64,000 bases of DNA from Opisthorchis felineus (lineage: Eukaryota; Platyhelminthes; Trematoda; Opisthorchiida; Opisthorchiidae), in NCBI GenBank assembly GCA_004794785.1, contig SJOL01009659.1, forward strand, positions 137,402-201,401, given 5' to 3'. Each line of letters begins with the position of its first letter. The first letter of the stretch is position 1. This document shows positions 23,700 to 37,242 of this stretch, piece by piece. The notes below the pieces were generated by a model that saw only the letters and a program-made list of their open reading frames with translations, made no database searches and was not told where the DNA came from. The position numbers and the translations under genes were made by a program.

Positions 23700-24560
23700 A
23701 TCATGGACCGCTTCTGAACTTCAGCCTTAACAAGTGCTCACAAAGCGACATCTTGAAAGCGCCCTCCTGAGGAGCCATCAACACGGGCTTATGCACTACC
23801 GTTTCACGGGTGGTCTACTAATCTACTCCCCAGTACAAAACGAGTTCGTTCGACTAGACAGTTCAAAAACTTTTGACTGGGTTCGATATGCTGATTTTCC
23901 ATTTAAAATACCGGCATCCAACCCACACGTATGGTTGTAACGATCGTCCTGCTACTGCCCCATTAAGGTACCTGGCTGACATGCGGCTTGAAGAAAATAC
24001 TTGCACCGAGAAACCAAAGAGTTCGTATGGGGTTCGAGCGACGGACCTTTCGGTAGGTACTGTCACGACTTATCTCGAGCCCCGCATCCAAACCTGATGA
24101 ACGATTTCACCAGCCTACTTAGGATCGTCCGGTACATACGCACCTAGAAGCTCTTTCAGGTACTTCCTGACTGTATGTTTGATTCGCTGCCTTATCTTCG
24201 TTCTATATTTGCCGCTGGAAGGGTTCCAACGGGATTTCTTCGGTTGCCATCTACGGATGACCGGTAGACTATAGCAACAACTTTCGCGTCTATTGTTTCC
24301 AGTCTGTATGCATTTCCTGTCACTTCACTGTTCCGCCTTTCATTCATTCCAGCGTCACGTTCCTCTGTGGGTTTGTGAAGACTGGATGCAGACAACATCG
24401 GACAGTCGCATTCTGGACGACGATCTTGCCCAAGTCGACGAGTATTTGTCTCTTGTAGCCTCACCTAGCTCTTACAAACCCTTTCATAGTACTGGAACCG
24501 GTTGTCGAGTTCCAGTAGCCCTCACACCATATCGTGTGAAACTCATGTGAGGAGCATTCT
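23700..24560 (+). pseudogene. Second degenerate non-LTR reverse transcriptase fragment
   Basis: The frame at 23734-23940 contains a SHQHGLMHYR segment and then RLDSSKTFDWVRYADFPFKI (key part 23854-23877). This follows the order of the Q(H/Y)GFxxxRS and LDFSKAFDxVxHxxLxxKL motifs of jockey-like reverse transcriptases. The frame at 24293-24550 contains QTTSDSRILDDDLAQVDEY, similar in place and character to the helix just after the (F/Y)ADD motif, but the catalytic aspartates are not evident. It is an old remnant. Partly inference from motif order. Confidence 0.42.
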
Positions 24561-25339
24561 TAATGGAAGAAACAGGATCTTAGGATCTCAAGAATATACT
24601 ATGCCACCATAGATTCTCTGTACAGAGCAAAGAACTCAGCCGAATGTGGAATACTGTCATCATATCTGGGGTCAAGCAACTTCTAATCTTTCGACACTAC
24701 ATCAATTACACGCCGTTCATCCCGTTGCTACTACCTAAACTGGTAGCCCGCAAGCCTAATCATTCCATCGAAATGTGTCCTCACTAGCTTTAGTAAATTG
24801 CTACTACCTCCAACGGAGCATCAACCATACACGTTCTCAAACTTCCAAGTTTCCAAGCGAGGACGTCTGAGGGCGACTTGAAGTCATCCGTTCTCCTCCA
24901 CTTAAGCTTTTGCTAAAAGACCCGGTCCAGCTTGCAACTACTTGTGAGCCAACCATCTACCGTTTAACAGCGAAAAAGACCACGAGGTGCTGCTCCAACT
25001 CACCAACTCTCGTGCTCCCTACTGCCAAGAAGGCCAAACTACTACTACAGAATGCCGAAACCTACTGAGACCCCCAAACCACGCCAAAATCACAGTAGGG
25101 AAGCCGTCAAGCTATCTGGCCCAGAAAAGCCAGCTTCCGATGTGGCGCTCAAACCATCAATCAATTCACCAACGGCCAACAAATGTGTTCAGGCATACCA
25201 CAGAAGCACGGCCAACGATCATGAGCGTTCGGGCAATTCACAGAAGCAGTAACTGACGATGATGGGCTTTCACAGATCGGACAACCTAGATTCGAGATCA
25301 AAAATGCTCTTTAAATACCTCAATGCCCCTTGTGAATTT
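24561..25339. other. No gene recognised
   Basis: The frame at 24987-25256 is basic and Thr/Gln-rich without a domain. No RNA gene was seen. Confidence 0.4.
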
Positions 25340-25425
25340 TACGCTAGCTTGTTCGCAACAAAGCTGTTGTGTTCCTTGTGGGCAAGTCTTTTTCCGATAA
25401 AAACGCAAAAAGGCGGGGACAGTAA
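25340..25425 (-). repeat. Dispersed repeat A fragment
   Basis: The minus strand carries CCCACAAGGAACACAACAGC followed by TTTGTTGCGAACAAGC, matching the middle of the 3760-4110 copy (near 3858-3900). Neither flank of the repeat is kept. Confidence 0.5.
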
Positions 25426-26646
25426 TTAATTACAATACCTATCTTGGCCCGTAACCCTTGCACTCCCCAATCCACAAGAAAGGCCTTAGGACTTTTATAC
25501 AACAGGATCTGGGAGACAGCCCAAAAAAGGAATATTGATGTAAGCACAGATTTCGGCGGTGCCCCTCAGAACTTTGGACGGACATTTACAAACGCAGATC
25601 GCTCCAGCCCGCAACAGACCTTATTTTGAATACGTGACAGAAGCATGGTGCTGCCGCCCAAACGCGACCAAAGATTCGGAGAGCACGAAGTGCCATCGCG
25701 CTCGTCACCACTATTAGTGCCCTGTACCTATTGGTCTGTATGCTATCGCACAGAAGACTGAGTGACCTCGTTCCCAATACCGAAGGACCTCCAAGCCCTA
25801 TGGGCATTTCGTGACTCAGGTCCAGGCTTCCATTCCAACAGAATCCCTCAGACTGTGGGCCATGCTTTCACTCCCTCCATATCCGCCCTATACAGAACTC
25901 CCTATCCAGCTATGCCGTTTCCTCTTCAACGCCACTGGGAGTCAAATGCGGGGTGGATTTCCTATTGCAAGGGTTAAATCACACAGCAGTACGACTTTCC
26001 ACAAGGACAAACTCACAACAGGCGGCCCTCGCCATTTGGAGCACGTAAGAAATGAAATCACTACGCTTATTATTCCCGGCCGACCTCACTCAATCGATTC
26101 ACTCGTCTTGCGGTTGCAGGCCCTAATGCGTGTGAGTACACGATGTGCTTGTGGCTGTCTTTCGATCAGCCGTGATACCATAGGGGAAGTGGAGTACTAT
26201 AGATCACCAACGCACACAAGCCAAAAACCACGTCTCCTCAAAGGTGGAAGCAAAGGACATCTACGTAGCCCTACAACGTAGGCCCTGAAAAGCTGTGAAC
26301 GCTTAGGGCCACCAACCGATAAAAACAAGTATTAAATGTTGGGAACAAAAGTTAACCAAATGAGAAGCCATCGGTCTGGGTGACTCACGTTGAGAAGTTA
26401 GGTATCACGCAATTTCTATCTATTCACGACAGATCGTTCCCTCCTACTGCTGAATTCACGAACTGGTTAGTTCAGTATACCGAAATCAGATATCGATAAT
26501 ATCCAAATATGGAGCACCGGTACCCTAAATCCCACGTCTGTTTAACGATCGCTGTATGACGAGTATGGTACGAACCATCTATTGAGACAAAACTAAGGTT
26601 AAACCAACTAACAATATATTGTGTCTATCCTAAGGAATCAAACATC
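25426..26646. other. No gene recognised
   Basis: The longest frame is 156 codons on the plus strand (25811-26281). It has no recognisable domain, and a second open frame overlaps its start; the window is large enough to yield such a frame by chance. The part nearest 26646 would be the tubulin 3' untranslated and downstream region. A palindromic CAATATATTG at 26612-26621 contains a weak AATATA hexamer, but no canonical poly(A) signal is obvious close to the stop. Confidence 0.4.
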
Positions 26647-28055
<1,409 letters not shown>

Positions 28056-28102
28056 TTTGGTACGGAGCAGACGAGGGATTCAAAATTCACCTCAAGCGCC
28101 AC

Positions 28103-28108
28103 TTTATA
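28103..28108 (-). promoter_or_regulatory. TATA-like box of the beta-tubulin gene
   Basis: The minus strand has CATATAAAGTGG, with TATAAA about 48-53 nt upstream of the ATG. If transcription starts about 30 nt downstream, the leader would be only about 20 nt. Position and match are seen; function is inferred, and an upstream leader exon cannot be excluded. Confidence 0.4.
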
Positions 28109-28109
28109 T

Positions 28110-29539
28110 GTTGTTTGGATTCGGTTGCTATCGCTCAATGGCAATACATAGCATTAGCTCATTGAAACAAAATCTTAGTTCAATGCGCTATATTTGGGGT
28201 TGGAAAATTAGATTACGGAATCGGGGGGTTGATAATATGGAAATATGGCGAAGAAGTTCTAAAACCATGTGGCGTCTATATTTTCTTCATACAAAAATCA
28301 GTAAGTTGGTCAATCAGTCAGCATTTGGTAGCGTGAGTGGTCCGAGTTTGAAACATAATTTCGCGGTACTAGCACAAGAACCTGCCCCTTACAGCTGGCA
28401 TTAGTTTTTGAAGAATACATCTGGGTGTGCTTGAGATAACTTCAGCTGATTGTCTCTTGAAGTATAACTAGTACGTTACCATGCTCGAGTACGCTATGTT
28501 CCGCAGAGTACGGTTGAATCTGTTTCGTTGGGTGTTCTTGCAAATTCACTAACGAATTCTTGCAATCCCACTAACCTTCTGAGTTACCTGGCGTCATTTG
28601 GTTTTTCACATATGTGACGCTCCAGCTGTGCTTGTTTATTGAATGACCACAATGTCCAAGTCTTCTGACCCATTTGGCTGCGCTAGCTGCCTCAATCTCA
28701 ACAGGAAATCTGCAGAAAGGGAATTAACTGCTCACTTCCGGGTCAGGAAAGGAGTACAAACGTTTTTTAATCGGGGCAGTCGGGGGCATAATCTTCCTGC
28801 ATTCGAAGTCATTTCAGGGCCCAACCTCCAGGAACATAGCGGCTTGAACCAAAGTCAACAATGAACTTTCCTACATGAACGAGTACCTAGCGCCTTCCAT
28901 CCCGGTATGCTGGCGTCCAATCCCTGGAACTGGAGTAAGGAGAGCCACGGCGTCAGTGGTGAAAAGGGGCATGGCAGGGTCAGATGTGATCAACTGCAGC
29001 GCGTTCTCCAAAACGACCATGATACCAAAAACTGGCGAAACCGGTCTTTGGCGCTGTTGTTACGAAAGTCGAATACGAATCTCTTCTTGCAAAGTGGTAA
29101 CAAGGTGAGAAAAACAAGCACACCTTCAGGATTCCGTCAATTTTTTCTTCTCACCTGCTTTATGGAAAAACTTGAAAAAGTCTGCAGATGTTGTTGGTTT
29201 GGTCGCCAGGCTTGACAGTTGGATTGCAAACGATTCATCACCAGTCGATGTGGCATCATCAGTGCGGATTGAGTGGATTGAGAACCCCTTACGAAGATCC
29301 GAGGGCAGCCCTCTGGAGGCGCGAAAACTGGACAAAGTCTGTTCCACAGGGGAACAGTGGAATAAAAATGTATGGGAACACCTGGACAGGAAGCATACAA
29401 GTGCGCTTCAGAGGAACCCTTCAAGCCTTGAAAGCAAAGCAAGCATAGAATTACCACCCCTGTTATCTCATCTAATGGCCCAATGAATCTCCGCGCCTTC
29501 GGGGGTAAAGGAAGTAATGTTGAAACGCTGGTCCAAGAA
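28110..29539. other. No gene recognised; tubulin upstream region and possible retroelement lead-in
   Basis: Plus-strand frames at 28057-28404, 28643-28864 and 29172-29486 have no certain domain. The last two lie just upstream of the endonuclease of the next element and could be remnants of its first ORF, but I see no zinc-finger array or other marker. Confidence 0.35.
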
Positions 29540-32130
29540 CTGTCTCAGACTTTTCAACACATTTTGTGCAATTTAGCAATCAGCTTGCGTTGAGCAATTG
29601 TCCCGAATTATACTTACGGAGACCTGGTTCACAGCATGTATGTCTTATGCTGAGATCTCGTTTGAAGTTTTACGGATTTTACCGGCTGACTTGAAACACT
29701 GGAAGACAGGTGGCGTTGTTTATACGCCCCTGTCCACTTCTGTTTACCTCTCTGACATCACTGCTTCAAACTGTGGTGATGCAGTGTGGATTCAAACTCC
29801 AATGCGTGGGACCGACTCTCTTCATCTCGGCATCACTTATCGTTGTCCCTCACGTCCGCCAGGAAACAATTTGAACAACACTCCCACTTTTGCCGACAGG
29901 TTGCTTTCTGCTCCCAAAAACTTCCGAGATGGAATATCAGCACGTAAGGTCTAGTGGACGTTTTGGATCAACGCCGACAGAAGCCATGAAGCAGATCATT
30001 TGAACTCAACATGTCGACACGCCCCCCAGATAAAGCCCGGGCAAACAACAATACCTGAGGGATCTGGTTGTCACCAGTGAAAGAGGTTTCGTTGGTCAAA
30101 TTATCATTATGGCTCTTCTGGAACATAGTGACCAATGTGTGCTGAATTTTGACTTCATTTGTTACTGGACGAAGAACCATAGACTTCACACGTGCATCCA
30201 AAATTTTCTGCCACACAGCTTTCTCAGGAGTGCGTTTTGCCTTTCACCAACCTGAACTGAGACCAACTTCATTGGAGGAGAATGAAAAGACCATTCAGGA
30301 AGCTGATTTAGAAAGAAACCAGCGCAGAGTCCATCGAACTAAAGGTGACCAAGACGGATTCAGCGCCATCTGGAAATAAAAGATAACAACAAGAGGCACA
30401 GAGGCCCAAATAGCACTAAGTAAGATGAGATACCGCTGTAAATAAAAAATCATTCAGCTGAACTCAAGAAAGCAGGCCACGATACCATACCCCGCCCGAG
30501 GAAATAAAATTGAACTACTTAAGTAACTAAAGCAATGCATAAGATACATGCCAACGGCCTACTTTTTGAGAGACAAAAACTTTCGAGCCACCCAACAAAG
30601 GTAGCCGAGACCTACGGAAAACAGTATTCGGGCTTGAATTCTGACCTAGCAAATTCATCACATTTAAAATTGGCAAGGTGAAACAACAGGAAGTCCCCAA
30701 ACATCTCACTATTTACAGAGAGGATGTCTGTGAACACTTGTACAAGGCAGACCCCTTCTGCGTTATAATACCAGAGGAAGTGCATCAAAGCATCCTATAG
30801 GAAACATCACCCAGCTTATCTGGCATTTCCTCCCGATGGTTCATCAGTTACTTGACCGAGGCAACCTTCCTTTTGCTTGGAACGAAGCGACTGTTACACC
30901 TTTTTACGAATCTATTATCCGCTTATCATCCGGCAGCCATATGTCTATTAGCCTCACCAGCACAGTGATCTAACGAGTCCTGATGCTGACAATCCTTGAT
31001 CTACTCATTTTAACAGCTTGAAATCCTTGATGTAACACGGATTCCTCCAAAACCGTTCTTGCGTAAAAAACACGCTCATGTTCATTAAGAGATTAATACA
31101 AGCCAAAGACGAGGGTCTTATTTTGATTGCCATATTTTTTAAAGTTTCGAAAGTATTTAGCCGGTTTCGCGCATTCCATTACTCCACAAATTCAAGACTT
31201 ATGTGAGAGAATTTTCACGCTGGTTTAAGACTTTGGTTTCAAGTAGAACGTTCCAATTGAGAGTCGGATCAACCTACACTTCTTCTGTACCAGTCTGCAT
31301 TGTGGCTACTTCGTCGTAAGACAATTTCGCTTCCTGATCTACGCCAGGGACTTTTCCGATGTGCTCTCAAGTCCATGTCTACCTTTTGCGGATGACCTGC
31401 GATCTCAGAGTTCCAAAGCCAGCGCAATCCAAGTTGATGTCGACGCTGCGAAGTAGTGGTCAATGAACGGGTGACGAACAGTGTATCCATATGTCGTTTG
31501 GAGGGAACTCAGCAAACGTCTTTGTCGTGTATGGACAAGTAGATTCTAAGGAACTAGATTTTTTTTAAAGGATTTAAGTATCTAGCTGTTTTTAGGCATG
31601 TCTTTCTCAACTCATCGTGAAAAAGCGGCGTAAAAGACATTCGTTGTTTTTCGGCTGGGTTGTATACTTTCTTTCGTATAACTCGAATGGACTTCCAGAT
31701 ATTCTACGGGGCCGCTTCTTGAATACACCGACCGAGTTGTTTACTCGGGACGCAAGGTAAATATGACCTTCATTGAGTTTGTCTAACGAGCACCTAGAAA
31801 GTTGGTTACCGGCCTCAAATTCGTGGACTATGAAATACGTCTGAAGATCCTTTATCGTTTGCTCCTAGATTATCACCATCTTTCAGGAAACCTGATGCTT
31901 ACTTACTCCTCGTTTGAACACGGTTTAGATGGTGAACTTTTTACCGTTGGTCATACGGATACACAGAAGGAACAAGGTAGACAATTTTCAAGCTTAAGGG
32001 CGCACAAGTATATCAGGCAACAATGTTTCTCATTTCGGGTAGCCGGTTTGTGAAACAAACTTTCTCAGAAACTTGTCCGCATTGCACCTAGGACCCAGAT
32101 CAAATCGTTTTTAGATGCTTTTTATGTAAG
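29540..32130 (+). pseudogene. Degenerate non-LTR retrotransposon: endonuclease plus reverse transcriptase
   Basis: The order matches a jockey/CR1-type ORF2. The frame at 29598-29954 carries the AP-endonuclease start: LTETW, then GGVVYTP, then LGITYRCPSRPPGN. Next come a LVVTSERGF...SDQCVL stretch (about 30060-30160) and a reverse transcriptase lead-in, NLPFAWNEATVTPFY, near 30870. RVGSTYTSSVPVCIV lies near 31262-31310. The catalytic box FADD lies at 31385-31396, embedded in SSPCLPFADDLRSQ. The C-terminal part reads KVNMTFIEFV and LVTGLKFVDYEIRLKILYRL (to about 31870), then a FSFRVAGL tail. Many stops and frameshifts break it. The coding order is nearly complete, but the 5' end is uncertain. 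Confidence 0.8.
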
Positions 32131-32141
32131 TCCCTGCACTG

Positions 32142-32330
32142 GTGAGCTTATTGTCCAAATCTAAAGACGTAGACAACGGTGCCACATCCTTTTTCAGCCT
32201 GTGCCTTTCTGGTGAGCCAAAGCCCCCAAACAACAAGAACAAACCCGACCCGGACAGCTTGGCCAAAAGCCTCGAGCAATCTGTGCATCAATCTGTGAAT
32301 CTGCAAAATTCTGGAAGAGGACCTTTGTAA
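32142..32330 (+). CDS. Small unassigned ORF, 62 codons
   Basis: It follows directly after the retroelement C terminus. The product is hydrophilic, with a Pro/Asn/Lys-rich centre (PKPPNNKNKPDPD). It may be retroelement 3' sequence or a host exon; no family was recognised. A purine-rich GAAA-type tract lies further on at about 32470-32515. Confidence 0.15.
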   Translation: MSLLSKSKDVDNGATSFFSLCLSGEPKPPNNKNKPDPDSLAKSLEQSVHQSVNLQNSGRGPL

Positions 32331-33230
32331 GCTGCTTTTTCTCCCTGGTCAGTTGTTTTAACTCGCTGACAAGTAAGAGCATTATAACAAGGTATTCGTA
32401 ATAAATGCACTTCAAATATCTTCATATCCTCCGATCGAATGACGCCTATTTAGTTGACCGCAAGCAACAGAAAGCGAAAGAAAGAAAGAAAACGAAAAAG
32501 AGAACGAAATGAAAACAGTGTTTGAAAAGTCTCACGGTTCACAGAATTATCCGATCACAGGTTTGAGTAACTGTCTACAGATTCTGGTTGAATGCTGAAC
32601 TACTCTCTCTCTCGTTCAAAGCAATGCTGTTCCAGGTGTCACCGTTTGACAGTTTTAATTCGGCACACGGGATGTACACGGTGGAAGGCGGTGACCTGCA
32701 GTCGTCTAGTTGCTTACAACATGAACATCTAAAAACCTCGAAAGGGCAGTGAATATCTTCTGTTAGTTGCTAAAATGGTAATTAGCTCTTCTCTGTTAGC
32801 CCATTGCAGGTGTAGCCCACGGTGTTACTGCCTTAGCAGGTCAACCCCTGCACAGGTGTCGGTTAAAGGAGAAATGAAAAAATGGACCCTCTTGATCTAT
32901 TTCCTCAGTACAGTTAGAAAGCATAAGTTGCGAAATGTTATCACTTCAAATTATTTTCATCAACCACAGGCTAAAACACTCAACACTTATTGGTAAATGA
33001 CATAATAGTCAAACTGCTCTGATGAAGGGGATAGTCGGTGTTCGGTTCTAGGGTAATCGGGCAGCCTAAACCAATAGTTTTTGCAAATAATTCGGGTTGT
33101 TGTGCTCTATATACATTGCTTCTCAGGAAGCCAGCCTCTTCCACTTTCGATTGCGTAACAATATGGTGGGCTCATGAGCACGGTCAACCAGGTAGTCTGT
33201 GTCAAATTTAGGACTGACAACAGATGACCC
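32331..33230. other. No gene recognised
   Basis: It contains a (GAAA)-like purine tract at about 32468-32515 and a short CT run at about 32603-32612. No coding region was identified. Confidence 0.45.
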
Positions 33231-33563
33231 TTAGTTCGGTCTGGCCGTCAGTAACGCTGACTTCCCGTAACTCAAAGCCTGTGGGAGCTGATTCGGAATA
33301 AATTCCAAAAACCCCTGAAAAAGATGTCCACGCTTTTTGAGGACAAAGATGTCAACAAAACTGCAAGTGAACTTATAGATGACATGCGAGGCAGAATGTT
33401 TACTCAAACTCTGCCACATGTTTATTAGCACATTTCCCCGGCTTTTCGGGACCGGACGTAATTGAACTGCCTCAAAAGTGTGGTTTATAGCAGACTGAGG
33501 TCTCTGCTTGATGGTATTTGAGATATGATCGCCCCTTAATTGCGCACGTATCGTTATCTCCAA
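33231..33563 (-). pseudogene. Penelope-like element GIY-YIG region remnant
   Basis: The 110-codon frame contains SASHVIYKFTCSFVDIFVLK, then RGHLFQGFLEFIPNQL. In PLEs the link between reverse transcriptase and endonuclease is followed by a (V/I)xYxFxCSCGxxYIGxTxRxLxxRxxEH segment, and this matches its order and spacing. The CSCG and YIG residues are degraded (CSFV, FVL), and the catalytic Arg/His positions are not kept. It appears to be a dead C-terminal piece; no intact reverse transcriptase was recognised upstream at 33564-34690. Confidence 0.6.
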
Positions 33564-34683
33564 CTACGATGTTCTGATTGGATGATGAATTCGGCCTGTT
33601 GTGTAAAGTAACGAACTATTCTGGCTAATCGAGGTTATCTTCAGCAAACATTCTTCATTTGATAGATAGTCCATTCTTTAGGTAAGTCTAACCTGGTGAA
33701 GCAATGCTTTAACTCATCCCCGCTTGTTTTCCATTGGAGAAAACAACCGAAATGAAGACACTGATCAGTCCTACTTGTACTACATTAGAGACCACTTTGT
33801 AAACTACTATCTAGAAGTGGGATAATTAGGAAGGCTCCACTGGTCTCATTCTCTCGACATCTAGACAAATTGGGGTGAATATTATTTAAAATGTCAAAAA
33901 TAAACTAGTATGTCGATCAGAGATAAAAGTCAAAATCACGTCCACCGGTCGCTTTCATGGGGATGCACTCAAGTTAGTACGACTGACATGAGTCCCTACA
34001 TTTTTTCGTAAGCTGTCAGTTATATTTGGATCTAATGCAGTACCTCTGGAGATGTCGTCAACTTTCTTATGGGCAGCTTGTTCAAATGCAGAGCGAAAAT
34101 TAAAATACTTGGGCACTGATGTAGTCACACAACGGGTCAAATGTTTCATATAGTAGGATTATGGTAAATTAGGAATAAGTATCACTTGAAAACATCTTTG
34201 CAAGACTTTCTGGTAGGTGACCATGGATTCCATCTACTTCTGAGGACTCCTTTGAACATTGTGGAGCAAACACTTTCCGAAAGGGAACACAAATATCCAC
34301 TAACCACTAGACGACTTAATCTGTCTTGTACCCTATGACTCTTCTACACCTTTGACTGGTTGTAGTAGGACCACATCGTTCATCATTTCTAACTCTTCCA
34401 TGAGCGGTTGTTTAGGTATTAGACAACTTTACACCCAAATACTTTATTCTCACAAAGCGCTGGTAGATACTTTTTACCACAACGCCCGTCAGTGATTTTG
34501 GGTGATCCTCTCGATAATGTCACTTCTGCAGAAGTTGGACACCGCACAATGTCACGTAAACATTATCCTTTGGATAATTCCATGATTCCTTTGGATTCCA
34601 TAAGGCTTTCACCCGGTACACAGTGAGAAGAATATCCTTCATATAAAAGAATACTATCAATACTTTGCATAAACGTAATCCAT
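33564..34683. other. No gene recognised
   Basis: This is where the reverse transcriptase of the neighbouring PLE remnant would be expected. Only a 64-codon frame at 33955-34149 is visible, and no catalytic motif was seen. Confidence 0.4.
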
Positions 34684-34905
34684 ACTCATAATGTTGTTGA
34701 AAGCTATTCGACGGCCCACGACCTTATGAGTAGTGTACTACGTGTATATACAATGTATCGCGATATCTCGAATATCGTACCAACTGAAACGTGAGGCGGC
34801 CTGGTGCAAAACATTCAGTTGCTAAAGAGCATCATAAACGAGAGATTCAGCTGAGTTCCAGGTGAGTCTCTCATCAAAAGCGAAGTGATATGCAGGTGAC
34901 TGTGT
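34684..34905. repeat. Hammerhead repeat, locus 4, with the ribozyme core deleted
   Basis: A minus-oriented ribozyme flank (ATTCGACGGCCCACGACC, ending at about 34722) is joined directly to a plus-oriented flank (TTATGAGTAGTGTA) and a unit body with GCGGCCTGGTGCA, TCATAAACGAGAGATTCAGC and GAGTCTCTCATCAAAAG. The CTGATGA and helix II segments are absent, as if a palindrome centre had been deleted. Confidence 0.62.
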
Positions 34906-36890
34906 ACATCAGATTATCAGTACTTCTTTTCAGCTCTTGGAACATGGAAGTCGGATAAGAGGAAATAACACTGCACAATGTGTTCACCAAACTTTAATCT
35001 TGTCCACTGGAGAAGGATTGTATTCTGGAATTCATCCGATACAACTAAGTTAGTCATCAGGCGTTTTGTCCGTAAAATGTGATACACCATCAGTCACGAA
35101 AACTGTCTCCAATTCTACGCGGGTAGAAGACTTCCCTCAAAACACATGCATGAATCTGCGGATGCGTGTCTTGTGAACGGGGCTTTCGACTGAGAGCCAG
35201 TGATTACCGAAGCAAAATACTAGTTCAAGAGTAAGCCACAATAGTCTCCATGGACGCATTGCCAAACTTGGTCCTGCGAACCAACACTGACATTGTTTAC
35301 AGCAACAAACGCAGCTTATTGACTTCCAGGATACGGCAGAATCAACAGTAGACCACCAGCAGGTGAGCCTTGCTAATGACTTTACTTCGTTCTATTCCAA
35401 GATGAATGGGGTGCAGATCTTTTAGCACGGCACTGCACAAGCCAGGAGGAAAAGTCATTTTGTTGGTAAGGCACAGCAGCTCATCTGCACTGACTCATGA
35501 TTCTTCGTGGCGTCCTTTTGAGTTCGGGTCCTTATCTTTCCTAATAGCTTTCAGATTAGAAATGAGATTGCGATTGACACCGAGTATCAGTTCAGAGTGA
35601 TTTGCCATTGAAGGTTGAATCAGACTTCGGACTCAAAAGATGAAAAGTAGTGACCAGTAAAGTTGTCAACATGCATGACTTGCTTGGCAGCCTGATGTTG
35701 AATATCACAGTCAAATGAATTTAGTGAAATGCTGCATTTTTGTACGGTGATGGTACAGGATGCAGCAAAAAACTTTTCATGATCGTACTTGCTCCAAGAT
35801 CTGTTTGAACTGCAAAGTTAGCTCCAAAGTATGTTTTTTTTTCACAGTCTGCCAGACCGCCAGGGTATCTCTTTCGAATGTCTACGAGAAACCCATAGAA
35901 TTGGATGAGCCTTCTCTTTGAATATAGCGCCAGTACCCCTTTGGGGGAGTATATACGTTACTACCGGTGCATTCATTCAAGTCAAGTGTTATTCGGCTGA
36001 TGGTCATTCACTTACATCTAGACAAAGTACGCCACCATCTCACACAATATCACCTCAAACAGTTTAAAAATTTGGTTAATTAGCTTACAAAAGATGCCGC
36101 TGGTCTGACCTTATTTGTGATAATTTACTAAGAAAAACGAAAGACGGACACAAAGATTGACGTTATGGGTCTGCTGTTCTGATCATCCAATGGCTGACTC
36201 ATGTACGTTGAGCCTTCAGCGCTGTGTCTAGTGCACACACGTTCGTTAACGAACACACCCAGAGCACTAGGTTTATACGAACCATAAATATCGAGAGCTG
36301 TAGAGACATAAGTGTAAAACCGAATAACTGGATGATGTTTGATGCAAATCTGTCACTAAAGGACCTTGCATGGTGTTGACGTCTCTATGGCAATTCGCGG
36401 TGTCCAGGCGACAGTCATGAGTTCGGTTCAGTCAAGCTATGAGACCCGTAGGAGTGAAAACACTGGCGTGAGAGGTCGTGACAACATCTTTGTTTTAGAC
36501 TATTGAACATAACCAAGTCTTGATTTATCGAAGCCCCCTCCTCAGAAAGGGGAAGCGCCTTCTCGGAATATTGAAATATACCAATAGCACACCAAGCAAA
36601 AGATGATAAACCCATCAGGAAAGTGAATCCTGGTGAAAATAGAAACTGCTATAGTTTGATTAAAGCACGAAGACAAACATATCATTTGCCTTTATCAAAA
36701 AAATAACGTAAAATGAGGGGTTACTATAGAGTATGATGCACTGAAACAAAAGTATAGTAAAAGACAAAGCTATAGATGTACGAAATTTGGAGTGAGGTGA
36801 GGCAGGTTAGCATCATAGCGGGGCCAAGGACGGCTTAAGTTGGTTCTACACATAAAACGTCGTTTTACACATAAAGCAGACAGATTTGAA
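34906..36890. other. No gene recognised
   Basis: Frames of 64-66 codons only, no motif. A few T-runs are present, for example near 35832-35840. Confidence 0.45.
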
Positions 36891-37242
36891 CTACACTGTC
36901 ACAGTAACTCGCTGAACAACCGCTTGGAGTGATCGGTATGGCCTGTGTTTCAGGGATGTTTTACAGTCGACGATGCCCGGTGTCGATTGATTGGACTTTC
37001 CAGTCAGGTAGCGCCACAGACGCTTGAAACGTGCTGGACAGTTTTTTTGGATTAGTCGTAACTGGTTCTTGGATTTGTATTCCATTGCTAGTTCCGGGAG
37101 AGTCCCACCGGCCTTGTGGATATATGCGCAACCGTAGCTGCGAGTGAAATAGCAAGCGACATGAGAAACATATTGATGAGGTACTTTTTGGAAGCAATTT
37201 TTGAGGCGCATTTACATCTCTATTTGTAGGTGTCGAGCACAC
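36891..37242 (-). pseudogene. Second Penelope-like element GIY-YIG remnant
   Basis: Two overlapping minus-strand frames share the region. One begins NAPQKLLPKSTSS; the other continues KVPHQYVSHVACYFTRSYGC and AYIHKAGGTL. Together they follow the PLE linker (LKDxLPxxxxS) and the start of the endonuclease (VxYxFxCSCGxAYIGxT). A frameshift lies between the two parts, and the glycine of YIG is His. It is on the same strand as the remnant at 33231-33563 but 3.3 kb away, so it is probably a separate insertion. Confidence 0.5.

Noticed and set aside
25811..26281. 156-codon plus-strand gene
   Set aside because: No domain and an overlapping open frame at its start; length is compatible with chance in a 64-kb window.
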